Source: a bacterium UBP2_UBA2255
GTDB lineage: Bacteria > Edwardsbacteria > AC1 > EtOH8
Reading direction: 5' to 3'
Length of the DNA stretch: 18,495 nucleotides
Assembly: GCA_002347565.1 (NCBI GenBank)
Contig: DDXR01000079.1
Span: forward strand, 1 to 18,495
The notes beneath the pieces were generated by a model. The model worked only from the letters and a program-made list of their open reading frames with translations. It ran no database searches and was not told the origin of the DNA. The first letter of the stretch is position 1. Each line of letters begins with the position of its first letter. This document shows positions 1 to 8,700 of the stretch, piece after piece. The translations under genes were made by a program, and so were the position numbers.

Positions 1-3000
1 GTAGGTTTTAATGCAGTCCAGTCGAACCAAATGAACGTGACCTGGACAAGAGGCAATGGCGCTAACTGCATCGTTGTCGCCAAGGCGGGCAGCGCGGTAG
101 ATGGCGATCCTGCGGACGGAACAAGTTATACGGCCGATGCTGCTTTTGGGAATGGAACGCAGATCGGCACGGGCAACTATGTAGTCTACAAAGGCACTGG
201 CACTAGCGTGACGGTCACCGGCCTATCATCGAGCACGACGTATCACTACGCGGTATACGAGTACAACGGCGCAGACAACGGCACGGATTACATGATGTCC
301 CCCGCCACCGGCAGCCAGGCCACCGGCAGCAGTTCCACCCCCACCATCACCCAGGTCGGCTCGGTCAGCCCCTTCGCCCCCGTGGTGACCGGCAGCAGCT
401 CGCCGGGCCAGTCCTACACCGTCTACGGCGTCAACCTGACCGAGGACATCGTCGTCACCGCGCCGGCCCACTTCGAGCTCTCGTTCGACGACTTCAACTA
501 CTACTCATCCCGCACCCTGACCTTGCAGGGCGACTCGGTGCCGCACACCCAGCTCTACGCCCGCTTCTCGCCCGCGAGCACCGGCACCAAGTCCGGCGAC
601 GTCATCCACGTGTCCGCCGGGGCCGAGACGCTGAAGCTGGCGGTCTCGGGCAGCGGCCTCCGCGCCGAGCCCGGCACCCAGGCCAGCTCGGTGGGCTTCT
701 CCGCCGTCGGCGCCGACACCTTCACCGTGGGCTGGGCCCGCGGCACCGGCGACTCCTGCATCGTGCTGATCCGCAACGGCGGCGCGGTGAACAGCGATCC
801 GGTCGACGGCGCGGACTACGCGGCCGACGCCGCCTACGGCGCGGGCTCGCAGATCGGCACCGGCAACTACGTGGTCTACAAGGGCGCCGGGGCGTCGGTC
901 AAGGTCACCGCTCTCTCGCCCAGCAACACCTACCACCTGGCGATCTACGAGTACAACAGCGACGGCCCCGCCAGCGCCAACTACCGCACGGCGTCGCCGG
1001 CGGCCGGCAGCCAGGCCACGCTGTCCGCGCCCTACGTCTGGAACCAGACCGGCACCGCCGACTGGACCGTGGCCGCCAACTGGACGCCCGCCCGCACCAC
1101 GCCCTCGGCCGTCGACATCCTCCAGTTCAGCAACGGGGCGGCGACCACGGCCACCAGCGTCCCGGCCCAGACCGTCGGCCAGCTGTCCGTCACCGGCGGC
1201 ACCTCGGTCACCCTCCAGGCCGGCGGCACCAACACCCTGGCCATCGCCGGTGACGCCGGGACCGACCTGGTGGTCGAGTCCGGCTCCAAGCTGGCGGTCG
1301 GCGGGGCCAACGCGCTGACGATATCGCTGGCCACCGGCGCAACGGGCTCCATCGCCGACAGCGTCATCTTCGCCGGCGGCGGGCACCGGCTGCTCGCGGC
1401 CGACGCCGCGGGGATCACCTTCGGCAGCGGCGGCGTGTTCCTGGCGGGCACCGGCTTCACCGGCAACGCCTTCGGGACGACCAGCCTCGGCTCCGTCATC
1501 TTCGCGGACGGCGCGCACTACGTCTTCCGCGCCGGTTCCAACCCGTTCGGCGCCGGGCAGCCGAACTCGGTCGTGGCGTTCCAAACCGGCAGCCGCTACA
1601 GGCACGAGTCCACCAGCGTCCCTTCGCTCTCCGGCCGCACCTACGCCGACTTCGAGCTGAACTGGGCCGCCGCCAACATCAGCGGCACCGGCAGCGCGGC
1701 GCTGACCATCGACGACCTGTCGGTCAGCCAGGGCGCGCTGAACCTGGGGATGACCGGCGCCTTCAATCTGCGGGGCAGCGTCGATGTCGCGACCGGGGCC
1801 ACGCTCAACTTCAACCCGGCCAGCGCGGCCGCCCTCACCTTCAACGGCCCGGGGCCGCAGGCCGTCGCCGGGTCCGGCACCCTGACCCTGCAGCCCAACC
1901 AGAGCGTCGTGCTGGACAACTCCGGCGGCCTGTCGCTGCAGCGCGACCTGACCGTCCGCGGCGGGCTGTCCCTGACCAACGGCGAGCTGGCGATCGGCGC
2001 CAACACCCTGACCCTGAAGGGCGCGCTCACCCTCGGCTCCGGGTCGCTGGCCGGCGGCGCGACGTCCAACCTGACACTGGACAGCGCCGGGACCACCGCC
2101 CTCCCCGGAGTCGAGCTCAATGACCTGACCCTGGGCCGCGGGTCCGCCGACAGCGTGGTCGTCGACGGCGGCATCCTGACGGTCAACGGCACGCTGACGC
2201 TGGGCGGCGGCACCCTGGCGATGGTCAACGGCAGCACGCTGGAGATCCACAACGCCATCGCCGGCACGCCGGCCGATTTCCAGCCGGATTCCACGCTGTC
2301 GCTGTACGTGCTGGGCAGCGGCTCGGGCATCACCATTCCCGCGGCCTGCGACAGCGTCCAGGGCTTGGTGCTGAACAACCCCAACGGCGTGGCCCTGGCC
2401 GGCGACCTGACGCTGTACAACTACGGCATGTTCTACCTGTACGACGGGACGGTGACCGGGAACGGCCACGGCATCCGCTACGGCATCGCCGGGCTCTGCT
2501 ACTGCGGCACCTCGGCCCAGGCCACGTCCGACGCCGAGTGGCCGGCCAGCGACGGGCCGCCCTACGTGGTGATCGACAACCCCGCCGGCGTGACGCTCCA
2601 CGCCGACCGCACCATCCCCGGCCTGGGCTACGGGCTCGATCTCAGCCAGGGCGCGTTCAGCACCGGCGGCAACACCATAACGGTCGAGACGCCGGACGCC
2701 TCCGTCAACCCCGGCGCCGGCCACGTCGACGGCAACCTGCGGCTGTACGCGCCGGCCGGCGGCGGCGTGATCCTGGGCTTCGACAACGGCGCCAACGGCG
2801 TCTACTCGCCCCTGGTGCTGACGTTCGACAACGTCACCACGGCCGGCTACCTGACCTGCGCCGCCCGGCACGACGACGGCGGCTACCCCAACGCCAGCGA
2901 CGCGCTGGCGGCCTCCAAGCGCTACTGGACCCTGCGCCGCGGCGTCAGCGGCAGCGACACCATGGACTTCGACACCTGCACCGTCGAGCTCCATTACGAC

Positions 3001-3558
3001 GACGCGGACTTCAACACCAACTTCACCCTGGCCGCCGAGGACACCATGCGCTGCGGCTGCCGCTACGACGACGGGCAGGCCAAGCGCACCTGGTGGGACT
3101 TCTTCCCGGTGACGCGCGACCAGGAGAACAACACCGTCACGCTGTCCAGCGTCTCCTCCGACAAGTTCGGCCGCACCGCCGCCGGCACGGATTTCCTGTT
3201 CGGCGCCGGGTACTGGGTGCTGGCAGCCACGTCGTGGTCCGGCGCCGAAAGCGACGCCCGCCCGGCGGCCGGGCTGCCGCGGGCGTTCGCCCTGTCCCGG
3301 CCCTATCCCAACCCGGCCTCGGGCCGCGCTGCGCTGGCCCTGAGCCTGCCGGACGCGCGCCGGGTGCGGCTGGACATCTACAACATGCTGGGCCAGCGCG
3401 TGGCCTGCGCGGTCGACCGGACGCTGCCGGCCGGCCGCCACCAGCTGGACTGGGACCTGCGCGACGACGGGCGGAACCGGGTCGGCGGCGGCGTGTACTT
3501 CTACCGGCTGGCGGCCGGCGACAATAACGTCACCGGCCGGCTGACCGTGCTGCGGTAG
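1..3558 (+). CDS. Giant secreted beta-rich protein with C-terminal type IX-like sorting domain (5' partial)
   Basis: The frame is open from base 1, and the codons before the ATG at 31 still fit the first repeat, so the true start lies left of the window; 1185 residues are visible. Domains in order: a fibronectin-III-like repeat (about 1-105), an IPT/Ig-like domain common in sorted surface proteins (about 115-220), a second copy of the first repeat (about 225-340, sharing the QIGTGNYVVYKG motif), a long Gly/Thr/Ser-rich stretch resembling a beta-helix (about 345-830), a Cys-containing beta region (CYCG, CGC motifs; about 835-1080), and a FlgD-like Ig fold (about 1096-1185) opening with PYPNP and containing YNMLGQ and GVYFYRL. 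That last fold is the signature of type IX secretion sorting domains in FCB-group bacteria. It is probably a surface or secreted adhesin-like protein; no catalytic motif is seen. Base composition changes sharply near position 300. Confidence 0.88.
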   Translation, partial: VGFNAVQSNQMNVTWTRGNGANCIVVAKAGSAVDGDPADGTSYTADAAFGNGTQIGTGNYVVYKGTGTSVTVTGLSSSTTYHYAVYEYNGADNGTDYMMSPATGSQATGSSSTPTITQVGSVSPFAPVVTGSSSPGQSYTVYGVNLTEDIVVTAPAHFELSFDDFNYYSSRTLTLQGDSVPHTQLYARFSPASTGTKSGDVIHVSAGAETLKLAVSGSGLRAEPGTQASSVGFSAVGADTFTVGWARGTGDSCIVLIRNGGAVNSDPVDGADYAADAAYGAGSQIGTGNYVVYKGAGASVKVTALSPSNTYHLAIYEYNSDGPASANYRTASPAAGSQATLSAPYVWNQTGTADWTVAANWTPARTTPSAVDILQFSNGAATTATSVPAQTVGQLSVTGGTSVTLQAGGTNTLAIAGDAGTDLVVESGSKLAVGGANALTISLATGATGSIADSVIFAGGGHRLLAADAAGITFGSGGVFLAGTGFTGNAFGTTSLGSVIFADGAHYVFRAGSNPFGAGQPNSVVAFQTGSRYRHESTSVPSLSGRTYADFELNWAAANISGTGSAALTIDDLSVSQGALNLGMTGAFNLRGSVDVATGATLNFNPASAAALTFNGPGPQAVAGSGTLTLQPNQSVVLDNSGGLSLQRDLTVRGGLSLTNGELAIGANTLTLKGALTLGSGSLAGGATSNLTLDSAGTTALPGVELNDLTLGRGSADSVVVDGGILTVNGTLTLGGGTLAMVNGSTLEIHNAIAGTPADFQPDSTLSLYVLGSGSGITIPAACDSVQGLVLNNPNGVALAGDLTLYNYGMFYLYDGTVTGNGHGIRYGIAGLCYCGTSAQATSDAEWPASDGPPYVVIDNPAGVTLHADRTIPGLGYGLDLSQGAFSTGGNTITVETPDASVNPGAGHVDGNLRLYAPAGGGVILGFDNGANGVYSPLVLTFDNVTTAGYLTCAARHDDGGYPNASDALAASKRYWTLRRGVSGSDTMDFDTCTVELHYDDADFNTNFTLAAEDTMRCGCRYDDGQAKRTWWDFFPVTRDQENNTVTLSSVSSDKFGRTAAGTDFLFGAGYWVLAATSWSGAESDARPAAGLPRAFALSRPYPNPASGRAALALSLPDARRVRLDIYNMLGQRVACAVDRTLPAGRHQLDWDLRDDGRNRVGGGVYFYRLAAGDNNVTGRLTVLR

Positions 3559-3573
3559 GCGCGGCCCGATCAG

Positions 3574-3610
3574 AAGCCCCCCTCCGATCGGAGGGGGGCT
3601 TTCGATTTTG
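3574..3610 (+). terminator. Rho-independent terminator of the secreted-protein gene
   Basis: A perfect GC-rich dyad has arms at 3574-3585 and 3590-3601 around a GATC loop; the arm reads AAGCCCCCCTCC. It is followed by TTCGATTTTG and begins 16 bases after the stop codon. The U-rich tail lies only on the plus-strand side, so it should act mainly on the plus-strand gene. Confidence 0.85.
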
Positions 3611-3670
3611 TCCCCGGTGGGGAGAGGGGGTCGAGCGGCGTGCCCGGCAGGGAAGTGATCGGGAAGCGGG

Positions 3671-3687
3671 GCGCCAGTCACTGGCGC
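3671..3687. repeat. Short perfect palindrome in the convergent intergenic region
   Basis: GCGCCAGT and ACTGGCGC form 8-bp perfect arms around a single C. It sits between the plus-strand terminator and the hairpin that ends the minus-strand operon. It may be an extra stem in read-through RNA or a protein-binding site; nothing in the sequence decides. Confidence 0.4.
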
Positions 3688-3703
3688 GCGTTCGCCGGCC
3701 CCG

Positions 3704-3741
3704 CAAAGCAACGCCCCGCTCCAGATTCCCTGGAGAGGGGC
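3704..3741 (-). terminator. Probable terminator of the pilus/DUF1573 operon
   Basis: On the minus strand, GCCCCTCTCCAG (3741-3730) pairs with CTGGAGCGGGGC (3724-3713), with one mismatch in 12 and a 5-base loop. The tail that follows, GTTGCTTTG, is only moderately U-rich. It lies 17 bases beyond the stop of the last minus-strand gene, which suits an operon end. A weak or imperfect terminator is possible. Confidence 0.6.
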
Positions 3742-3757
3742 CCGGGGGTGAGGCCGC

Positions 3758-4426
3758 CTACTCCGGCGCCAGCGGCAACGACAGCCGCTCCGTTCCCTTG
3801 CGGTCCGCGCGGTCGACCCGCAGTGTGATCGACCGGTGGTGCAGCAGCACCTCCGGCTGACAGCTGAAAGAGATCACCGCATCCCGCCCGCCCGCCAGCC
3901 GCGCGGGCAGGGTGCCGCCGAAGTCGATGCCATCGGGCAGCCCCTCGGCCGACACCTCCAGCCTGCGGCGCGTCAGGTTGGCCAGGGTCACCGCGCCGCG
4001 CAGCGACCCGTCGCCGGACGCCGCCAGGCCCACCGTGCGCGAGCCGGGCCGCACCATGGCCGGCGGCCGCAGGCGGAACCGCAGCCGGTAGCTGTGATCG
4101 CGGTAGCCCGACTGGTAGACGGTCATCGTCACCGCCTGGTCGACGGTGTCCGGCGCGTCGGCCGGCAGGTGGTAGTGCAGCGTCACCCGCGCCGAGTCGC
4201 CCGGGCCCAGGCTGCGGTAGCCCATCCGCAGCCCGGGGCAGCCGGCGCAGCGGCCCTCCTCGCTGACGATGCTGAGAGCGCTGCCGGAGCTGTTGCGGAA
4301 CCAGGTCGCGTAGTGGTAGTCGTGGCCGGGCGCCGCCGATCCGAAATCGATGACGGCCGGCCTGCCCTCCGGCGGCGCCGCGAGCGCCGCCAGCAGGAGC
4401 GAGCCGGCCGCCGCGGCCGCGGTCAT
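3758..4426 (-). CDS. Exported DUF1573-family protein
   Basis: The protein has 222 residues and a short N-terminal hydrophobic stretch (about 1-18) that looks like a signal peptide. Residues about 20-90 follow the DUF1573 pattern: a V-I-DFG opening, a WFRNSSGSALSIV strand, a Cys-containing turn (here GRCAGC where the family often has SCGCT), then LGPGDSARVTLHY. DUF1573 proteins are Ig-like (ASH-type) exported domains of unknown biochemical role. The rest (about 100-222) is more beta-strand sequence ending in a likely second Ig-like fold. The start is the ATG that overlaps the preceding stop as ATGA, so translation is probably coupled; no good ribosome binding site is seen. It is the last gene of the pilus cassette. 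Confidence 0.8.
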   Translation of the reverse strand: MTAAAAAGSLLLAALAAPPEGRPAVIDFGSAAPGHDYHYATWFRNSSGSALSIVSEEGRCAGCPGLRMGYRSLGPGDSARVTLHYHLPADAPDTVDQAVTMTVYQSGYRDHSYRLRFRLRPPAMVRPGSRTVGLAASGDGSLRGAVTLANLTRRRLEVSAEGLPDGIDFGGTLPARLAGGRDAVISFSCQPEVLLHHRSITLRVDRADRKGTERLSLPLAPE

Positions 4427-5319
4427 TTGCCCGCGCCGATGTCGCGCTCGATCCAGTTGCCGGCCGTGTCCGTGATCCTGACGCGGACGGTCTGGCCGGC
4501 GACGGCGATCGGGACCGTGATGGTCCCGGACGACCCGTCGACCGACACGCCCGCCGGCCCGCTGACCAGATGGAACGACACCGGGTCGTTGTCCGGATCG
4601 CTGGCGGCGATCCGGTAATGGAAGTGCGACTGGTCCTGCGAGGCCAGCGTGATCGAGCTGACCACCGGCGCGTCGTTGACCACGATGGCATGCAGCCGGA
4701 AAGGGTTGCCGGAGCGGCCGCCGACCCGCGGCGTGGCCTCGACCGTGATCTTGTCGCCGGCCCGCACTCCGGACAGAGCCAGGTCGGGGCCGGTGGCGGG
4801 CGCGTCCTTGCCGTTGACGTTCCAGCGGTACGACATGGCGATGTTCGCCGGCGCGCCGGGCGCGAAGAACGGCCGGGCCGTGACCGTGCCGGTGCCGGTG
4901 CGCACCGGGCTGGGGACGATGGCCAGGCTGTCGATCCCCGCCAGGTTCTCCGCGATCACGGCCTCCGGCGTCTCGAACGGCCGGCTGTCCAGCGTCCCGT
5001 CGCTGGCGGTGACCCGCGCCATCAGCTTGGCCCCCGGCGCCAGGCCGTGGGTCTGGAACTCCAGGCCGTCGCCGCTGGCGGCCCGGCGGCCGTCGACGAA
5101 CCACTCGGCCCGGTAGTGCAGCGGCCGCCCCGACGGGTTGTCGGCGGCAACCTGCACGCTGACGGCGCTGTTGGCCAGCGGCTCGGCCGGCACGATCGCC
5201 GCCGACCTGATCACCGGCGCGCCGGGCTCCAACCGGGCCTGGTCGCCCGCCCGGCCGCAGGACGCCGACAGCGCGGCCAGCGCCGCCAGCAGCCCGGCCG
5301 CCGCCCTAGCGCACCTCAC
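4423..5319 (-). CDS. Putative lipoprotein with tandem Ig/cadherin-like domains
   Basis: The 298-residue protein starts at a GTG preceded by a GGAGGAG ribosome binding site (about 5330-5336). The signal peptide ends in a lipobox, LSASC, with the acylated Cys at about residue 21, so it should be membrane-anchored. Residues about 35-115, 120-210 and 210-295 look like three Ig/PKD- or cadherin-like beta domains; SDPDNDPVSF and DGTLDS resemble the acidic loops of such folds. It overlaps the upstream gene by 14 bases and the downstream DUF1573 gene by 4, so the three are probably translated together. No enzyme motif is visible; a periplasmic scaffold or pilus-associated role is inferred from position only. 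Confidence 0.8.
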   Translation of the reverse strand: MRCARAAAGLLAALAALSASCGRAGDQARLEPGAPVIRSAAIVPAEPLANSAVSVQVAADNPSGRPLHYRAEWFVDGRRAASGDGLEFQTHGLAPGAKLMARVTASDGTLDSRPFETPEAVIAENLAGIDSLAIVPSPVRTGTGTVTARPFFAPGAPANIAMSYRWNVNGKDAPATGPDLALSGVRAGDKITVEATPRVGGRSGNPFRLHAIVVNDAPVVSSITLASQDQSHFHYRIAASDPDNDPVSFHLVSGPAGVSVDGSSGTITVPIAVAGQTVRVRITDTAGNWIERDIGAGK

Positions 5320-5701
5320 GGCGGACCCGCTCCTCCATCGCCGGCACCCACCGCACCGGGCTCATCCGGCCGTCCCCGTCGATCTCGTACCGGACCAGCA
5401 CCGCCAGTTCGACCAGGCGGTGGCGGCCGTCGCTTTCGACGCCGCGATAGGTGGCCTGGGCGTGAAACGGCCCGGTCAGCGCCCGCAGGTCGGCGACCAT
5501 CGACCCGTCGGTGTCGAGGATCCGGACCTGCCCCCGGTTGAACGGCAGGACCTGCTCGCCCACCACGATCTCGCGGTCGCTGATCGCGTTGACGATCAGC
5601 TCGGTCACCAGCGCGTCCTCGTCCAGCGCGGCGGGCTGGGACAGCGCCGGCGCGGCCAGTACGGCCGCCGCCAGCGCCGCCAGCATCAGCATCTGCTTCA
5701 T
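5306..5701 (-). CDS. Exported protein of unknown function
   Basis: The protein has 131 residues with a clean signal peptide (MKQMLMLAALAAAVLAAPALS, cleavage near 21-22). The start is supported by a GAGAGGAGA ribosome binding site 8-13 bases upstream of the ATG. The mature part of about 110 residues is acidic at the start, mixed alpha/beta by eye (ALVTELIVNAIS, then strands such as LVELAVLVRYEI) and ends with a basic tail. I do not recognise the family. It begins 25 bases after the PilY1-like gene and overlaps the next gene by 14 bases, so it is part of the same operon and is probably an envelope accessory of the pilus cassette. Confidence 0.8.
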   Translation of the reverse strand: MKQMLMLAALAAAVLAAPALSQPAALDEDALVTELIVNAISDREIVVGEQVLPFNRGQVRILDTDGSMVADLRALTGPFHAQATYRGVESDGRHRLVELAVLVRYEIDGDGRMSPVRWVPAMEERVRREVR

Positions 5702-5726
5702 GTTGGTCTCCTCTCGCTCGCCCGGG

Positions 5727-8700
5727 TTACTGCTGTTTCCAGAAGATGGCGCCGCTGCGCGGGTTGAACGGCAGCACCGTCCCCACGCGGATCACCACGC
5801 CGGTGGGCGTCTGGATGAAGGCGCCCTGGTTGCTGGCGCCGACGTGCAGCGACGGCGCCGACGGCTGGCCCGACCCGGTTGATATCCGCACCGGGTTGTA
5901 GGTCAGTCCGCTGCGCGGCAGGATGGTGTCGTAGTAGGCCGTGCCGGTGGTGTAGTACAGCGCGTACAGGTAGCCGGTGCCGCCCAGGGCGCAGGGGTCG
6001 CCCGACGGCTTGAAGGTGCTGAACAGCGTGGCGCCGCCGATCACGGCCGGCTTGTTGAGCGACCGCTCGGCGTTGGACCCGGTGATCTCCATCAGCCGGT
6101 ACCAGCCCTTGAAGGGCGCCATGTCAATGTTGAACTGGCGCCAGGTCTTCCAGCCGCCGTCGAAGACGCTGTCCGGCCCCTTGACCACGATGCCGGTGGT
6201 GTTCTTGAGGTCGGCGAAGGTGCGCGTCGAGTCCAGCCGGTTGTCCTTGACGCCGAACAGGTACTGCTGGCTGGCGTCGACTTCGTCCATGTCGTTGAAG
6301 TAGCGGCCGGTGCCGAAGTACACCCAGTTGTTGCCGAACTCGTCCTGCGAGGCCGCCGGGCCCGACGAGATCGGCCGGCCGGCGTTGATCAGCTGGTTCA
6401 GCGTCCAGCTGGCGGGGTTGTCGCTCTCGGAGCCGGCCGGGAACCCGGCGCCGGTGCGGCACACCAGCCGGTACAGGCGCCCGGTCGCCGCGCCGTAGGT
6501 GGAGTAGGTGCCGAAGTACAGCTGGTCGCACTTGTAGTTGAGGTCGCTGTCGACCGAGATGACGTCACCGATCGAGCTGTTGGCGTCCGCGGCGGTGAAG
6601 CTGGCCGCCAGCGCGCCGGTGGCGATGTTGACCACGAACACCTTGGGCGTCTGGGTGCTGACGCCGGCGAAGTTGCCCGGGCCGCTGCCGAACACGGCGT
6701 AGTACTTGGGGGCGGCGGCGCCGCCGCCCGGCTGGTCGAACACCGCCACCGCCGGGTAGGACGTGGTGTAGCCCAGATCGGGGTGGGTGAACTCCCACAG
6801 CGGCTTGCACTGCGTCGGGTCGGTGATGTCGAAGCAGGCGAACGCCGAGCGGTAGGTGTAGGCCCCGACCGTGGCCGAGTAGCCGCCCAGCCGCATGCCC
6901 ACGATGGCGATGGTGCCCCAGCCGTTGGGGTGCAGCGAGTCCGGCGTGAAGATCTTGGCGTCGGTGATCTTGGTCTTCTGGTCGTTGTAGTAGACGTGGC
7001 AGTACTGCAGCTCCTTGAGCCACTTGAGGTGCGGCAGCAGGTTGAGCGGCACGTAGGCCCACAGCTCCTTGCCCAGCGGCATCAGCATGTCGTCGATGTA
7101 CCCCTTGTCGGCCGCGGCCGGGTTGGTGTTGGCCACGAACCGGCCGGCGTTGAAGGCGTGGATCATGCCGTCGTTGGCGCCCACCAGCACCAGGTTGCGG
7201 CGGTAGCGGTGCGCGGCGTAGAACTGGGCGTAGCTGGCGTCCCCGTACAGCTGGTCGTAGCGCTCGGTGGGCTTGCCGGCGTAGGCCGGGGTGGCGTTGA
7301 TGATGTCGCCCAGCTTCCAGACCGTGCCGCTGAAGCTGCGGGGCCGCCAGCCGGGGTAGTCGACGCCCCGGACGTACTGGATGATGCTCTCGGCCTGGGC
7401 CGCCGAGGCCGAGCCCATGAACGGCTGGAGCGCGGCGCCGGCGCCGGCGGCGAACGCGACCTTCTCGCCGGTCTCGACGATGCCGTTGTGGTTGGCGTCG
7501 GCGAAGGCGTAGATGCTGCGGGCCGAGGCCGGGTTGTTGAACAGCTGCTGCCCGGCGTTCCAGACGTCGCGGATCTGGTCGATGTAGACCGTGGTCACCG
7601 AGTCCAGGGGCAGCCGGGTGCCGCCGTAGCCGTCGGGATCGGACCACAGCACGATCCGCGTGTCGGTGCCGCTGGAGGAGGTGTCGAACCGGGCGATCCG
7701 GTCGTGGGGCGTCCCGGTGTAGGTCAGCACCCTGTTGAGGTCGGTGTCCTCGCGCAGGTTGCCGAACTTGTCGATCCACAGCGCGCGCAGGAAGCCCAGC
7801 CACTTGACCTCGTCGGCGCCCTGGTACTTGGCCTGCTGGAAGTAGGCCTGCTGGACCGTGCCCTCGCCCGAGGCCGATCCGCTGACCACCGACACGGCCG
7901 AGGCCGCGGCCGCCCGCGACATGATGGCCAGGATGGCCTTGATGATGGCCTCCTCCAGCTCCCAGCCGCTCTCGGCCTCGAAGAAGAAGTCCGGCACGCC
8001 GTCGTTGTCCTCGTCCCACTCCTTGGGATCGGGCCCGGGCAGGCCGTCGTTGTTGATGTCGCGGAAGGCGCCGGCCTTGGCCGCCGACTGCAGCAGCGTG
8101 CTGCCCGTTCCGAAGCAGTAGACCACGCACAGGCTGACGTTCTGCTTGTCCGGCAGGTCGGGCCGCAGGTCGGTGGTGTGGCCGTACAGGGCCACGTCGT
8201 CCAGCATCCCGGTGCCGTTGGACGCCCATGAGCCCGGCGGGTTGGGCTGGGACGGCCCGTTGTAGAAGTTGCCCACGTTGGTGGCGTTGGGCAGGTGGGT
8301 GCAGGTGGCAGCCCCGGTGTAGCCCGGAATGTTCTTGTCCTCGGTGGGCTCGCCGTCGGTCAGCAGCAGCACGAAGCTCCTGGCGCAGGGGATCATCACC
8401 TTCAGCTGCTTGTCGTAGAACGGGTCCTTGACCCCGCCGATGCCGGGCGTGAAGTCGGCGTTGAAGTAATGCCGGCCGGTCTGCCCGAAGTAGTGCAGCA
8501 GCTCGAAGTGGTTCTCGGCCAGCGGCGTCCAGGTCGTGGGGTTGATGTTCTGGATGGCGTTGACCAGGTCGGTCAGGGTCGGCTCGTTGATGTACGAGCT
8601 GATGTGGCCGCCCTCGTTGTCGTTGTAGATCCACAGGCCGAAGCGCGGCGCGTTGTCGTCCCAGGTGCCGTCGTTGTCCTTGTCGGCGATCTGGTGCAGC

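Noticed and set aside
505..3711. A 1068-codon open frame on the minus strand opposite the secreted-protein gene
   Set aside because: Long antisense frames are expected from strong third-position GC. The plus-strand frame has clear domains and a sorting signal; the antisense product is low-complexity Gly/Ala/Arg/Val with no motif.
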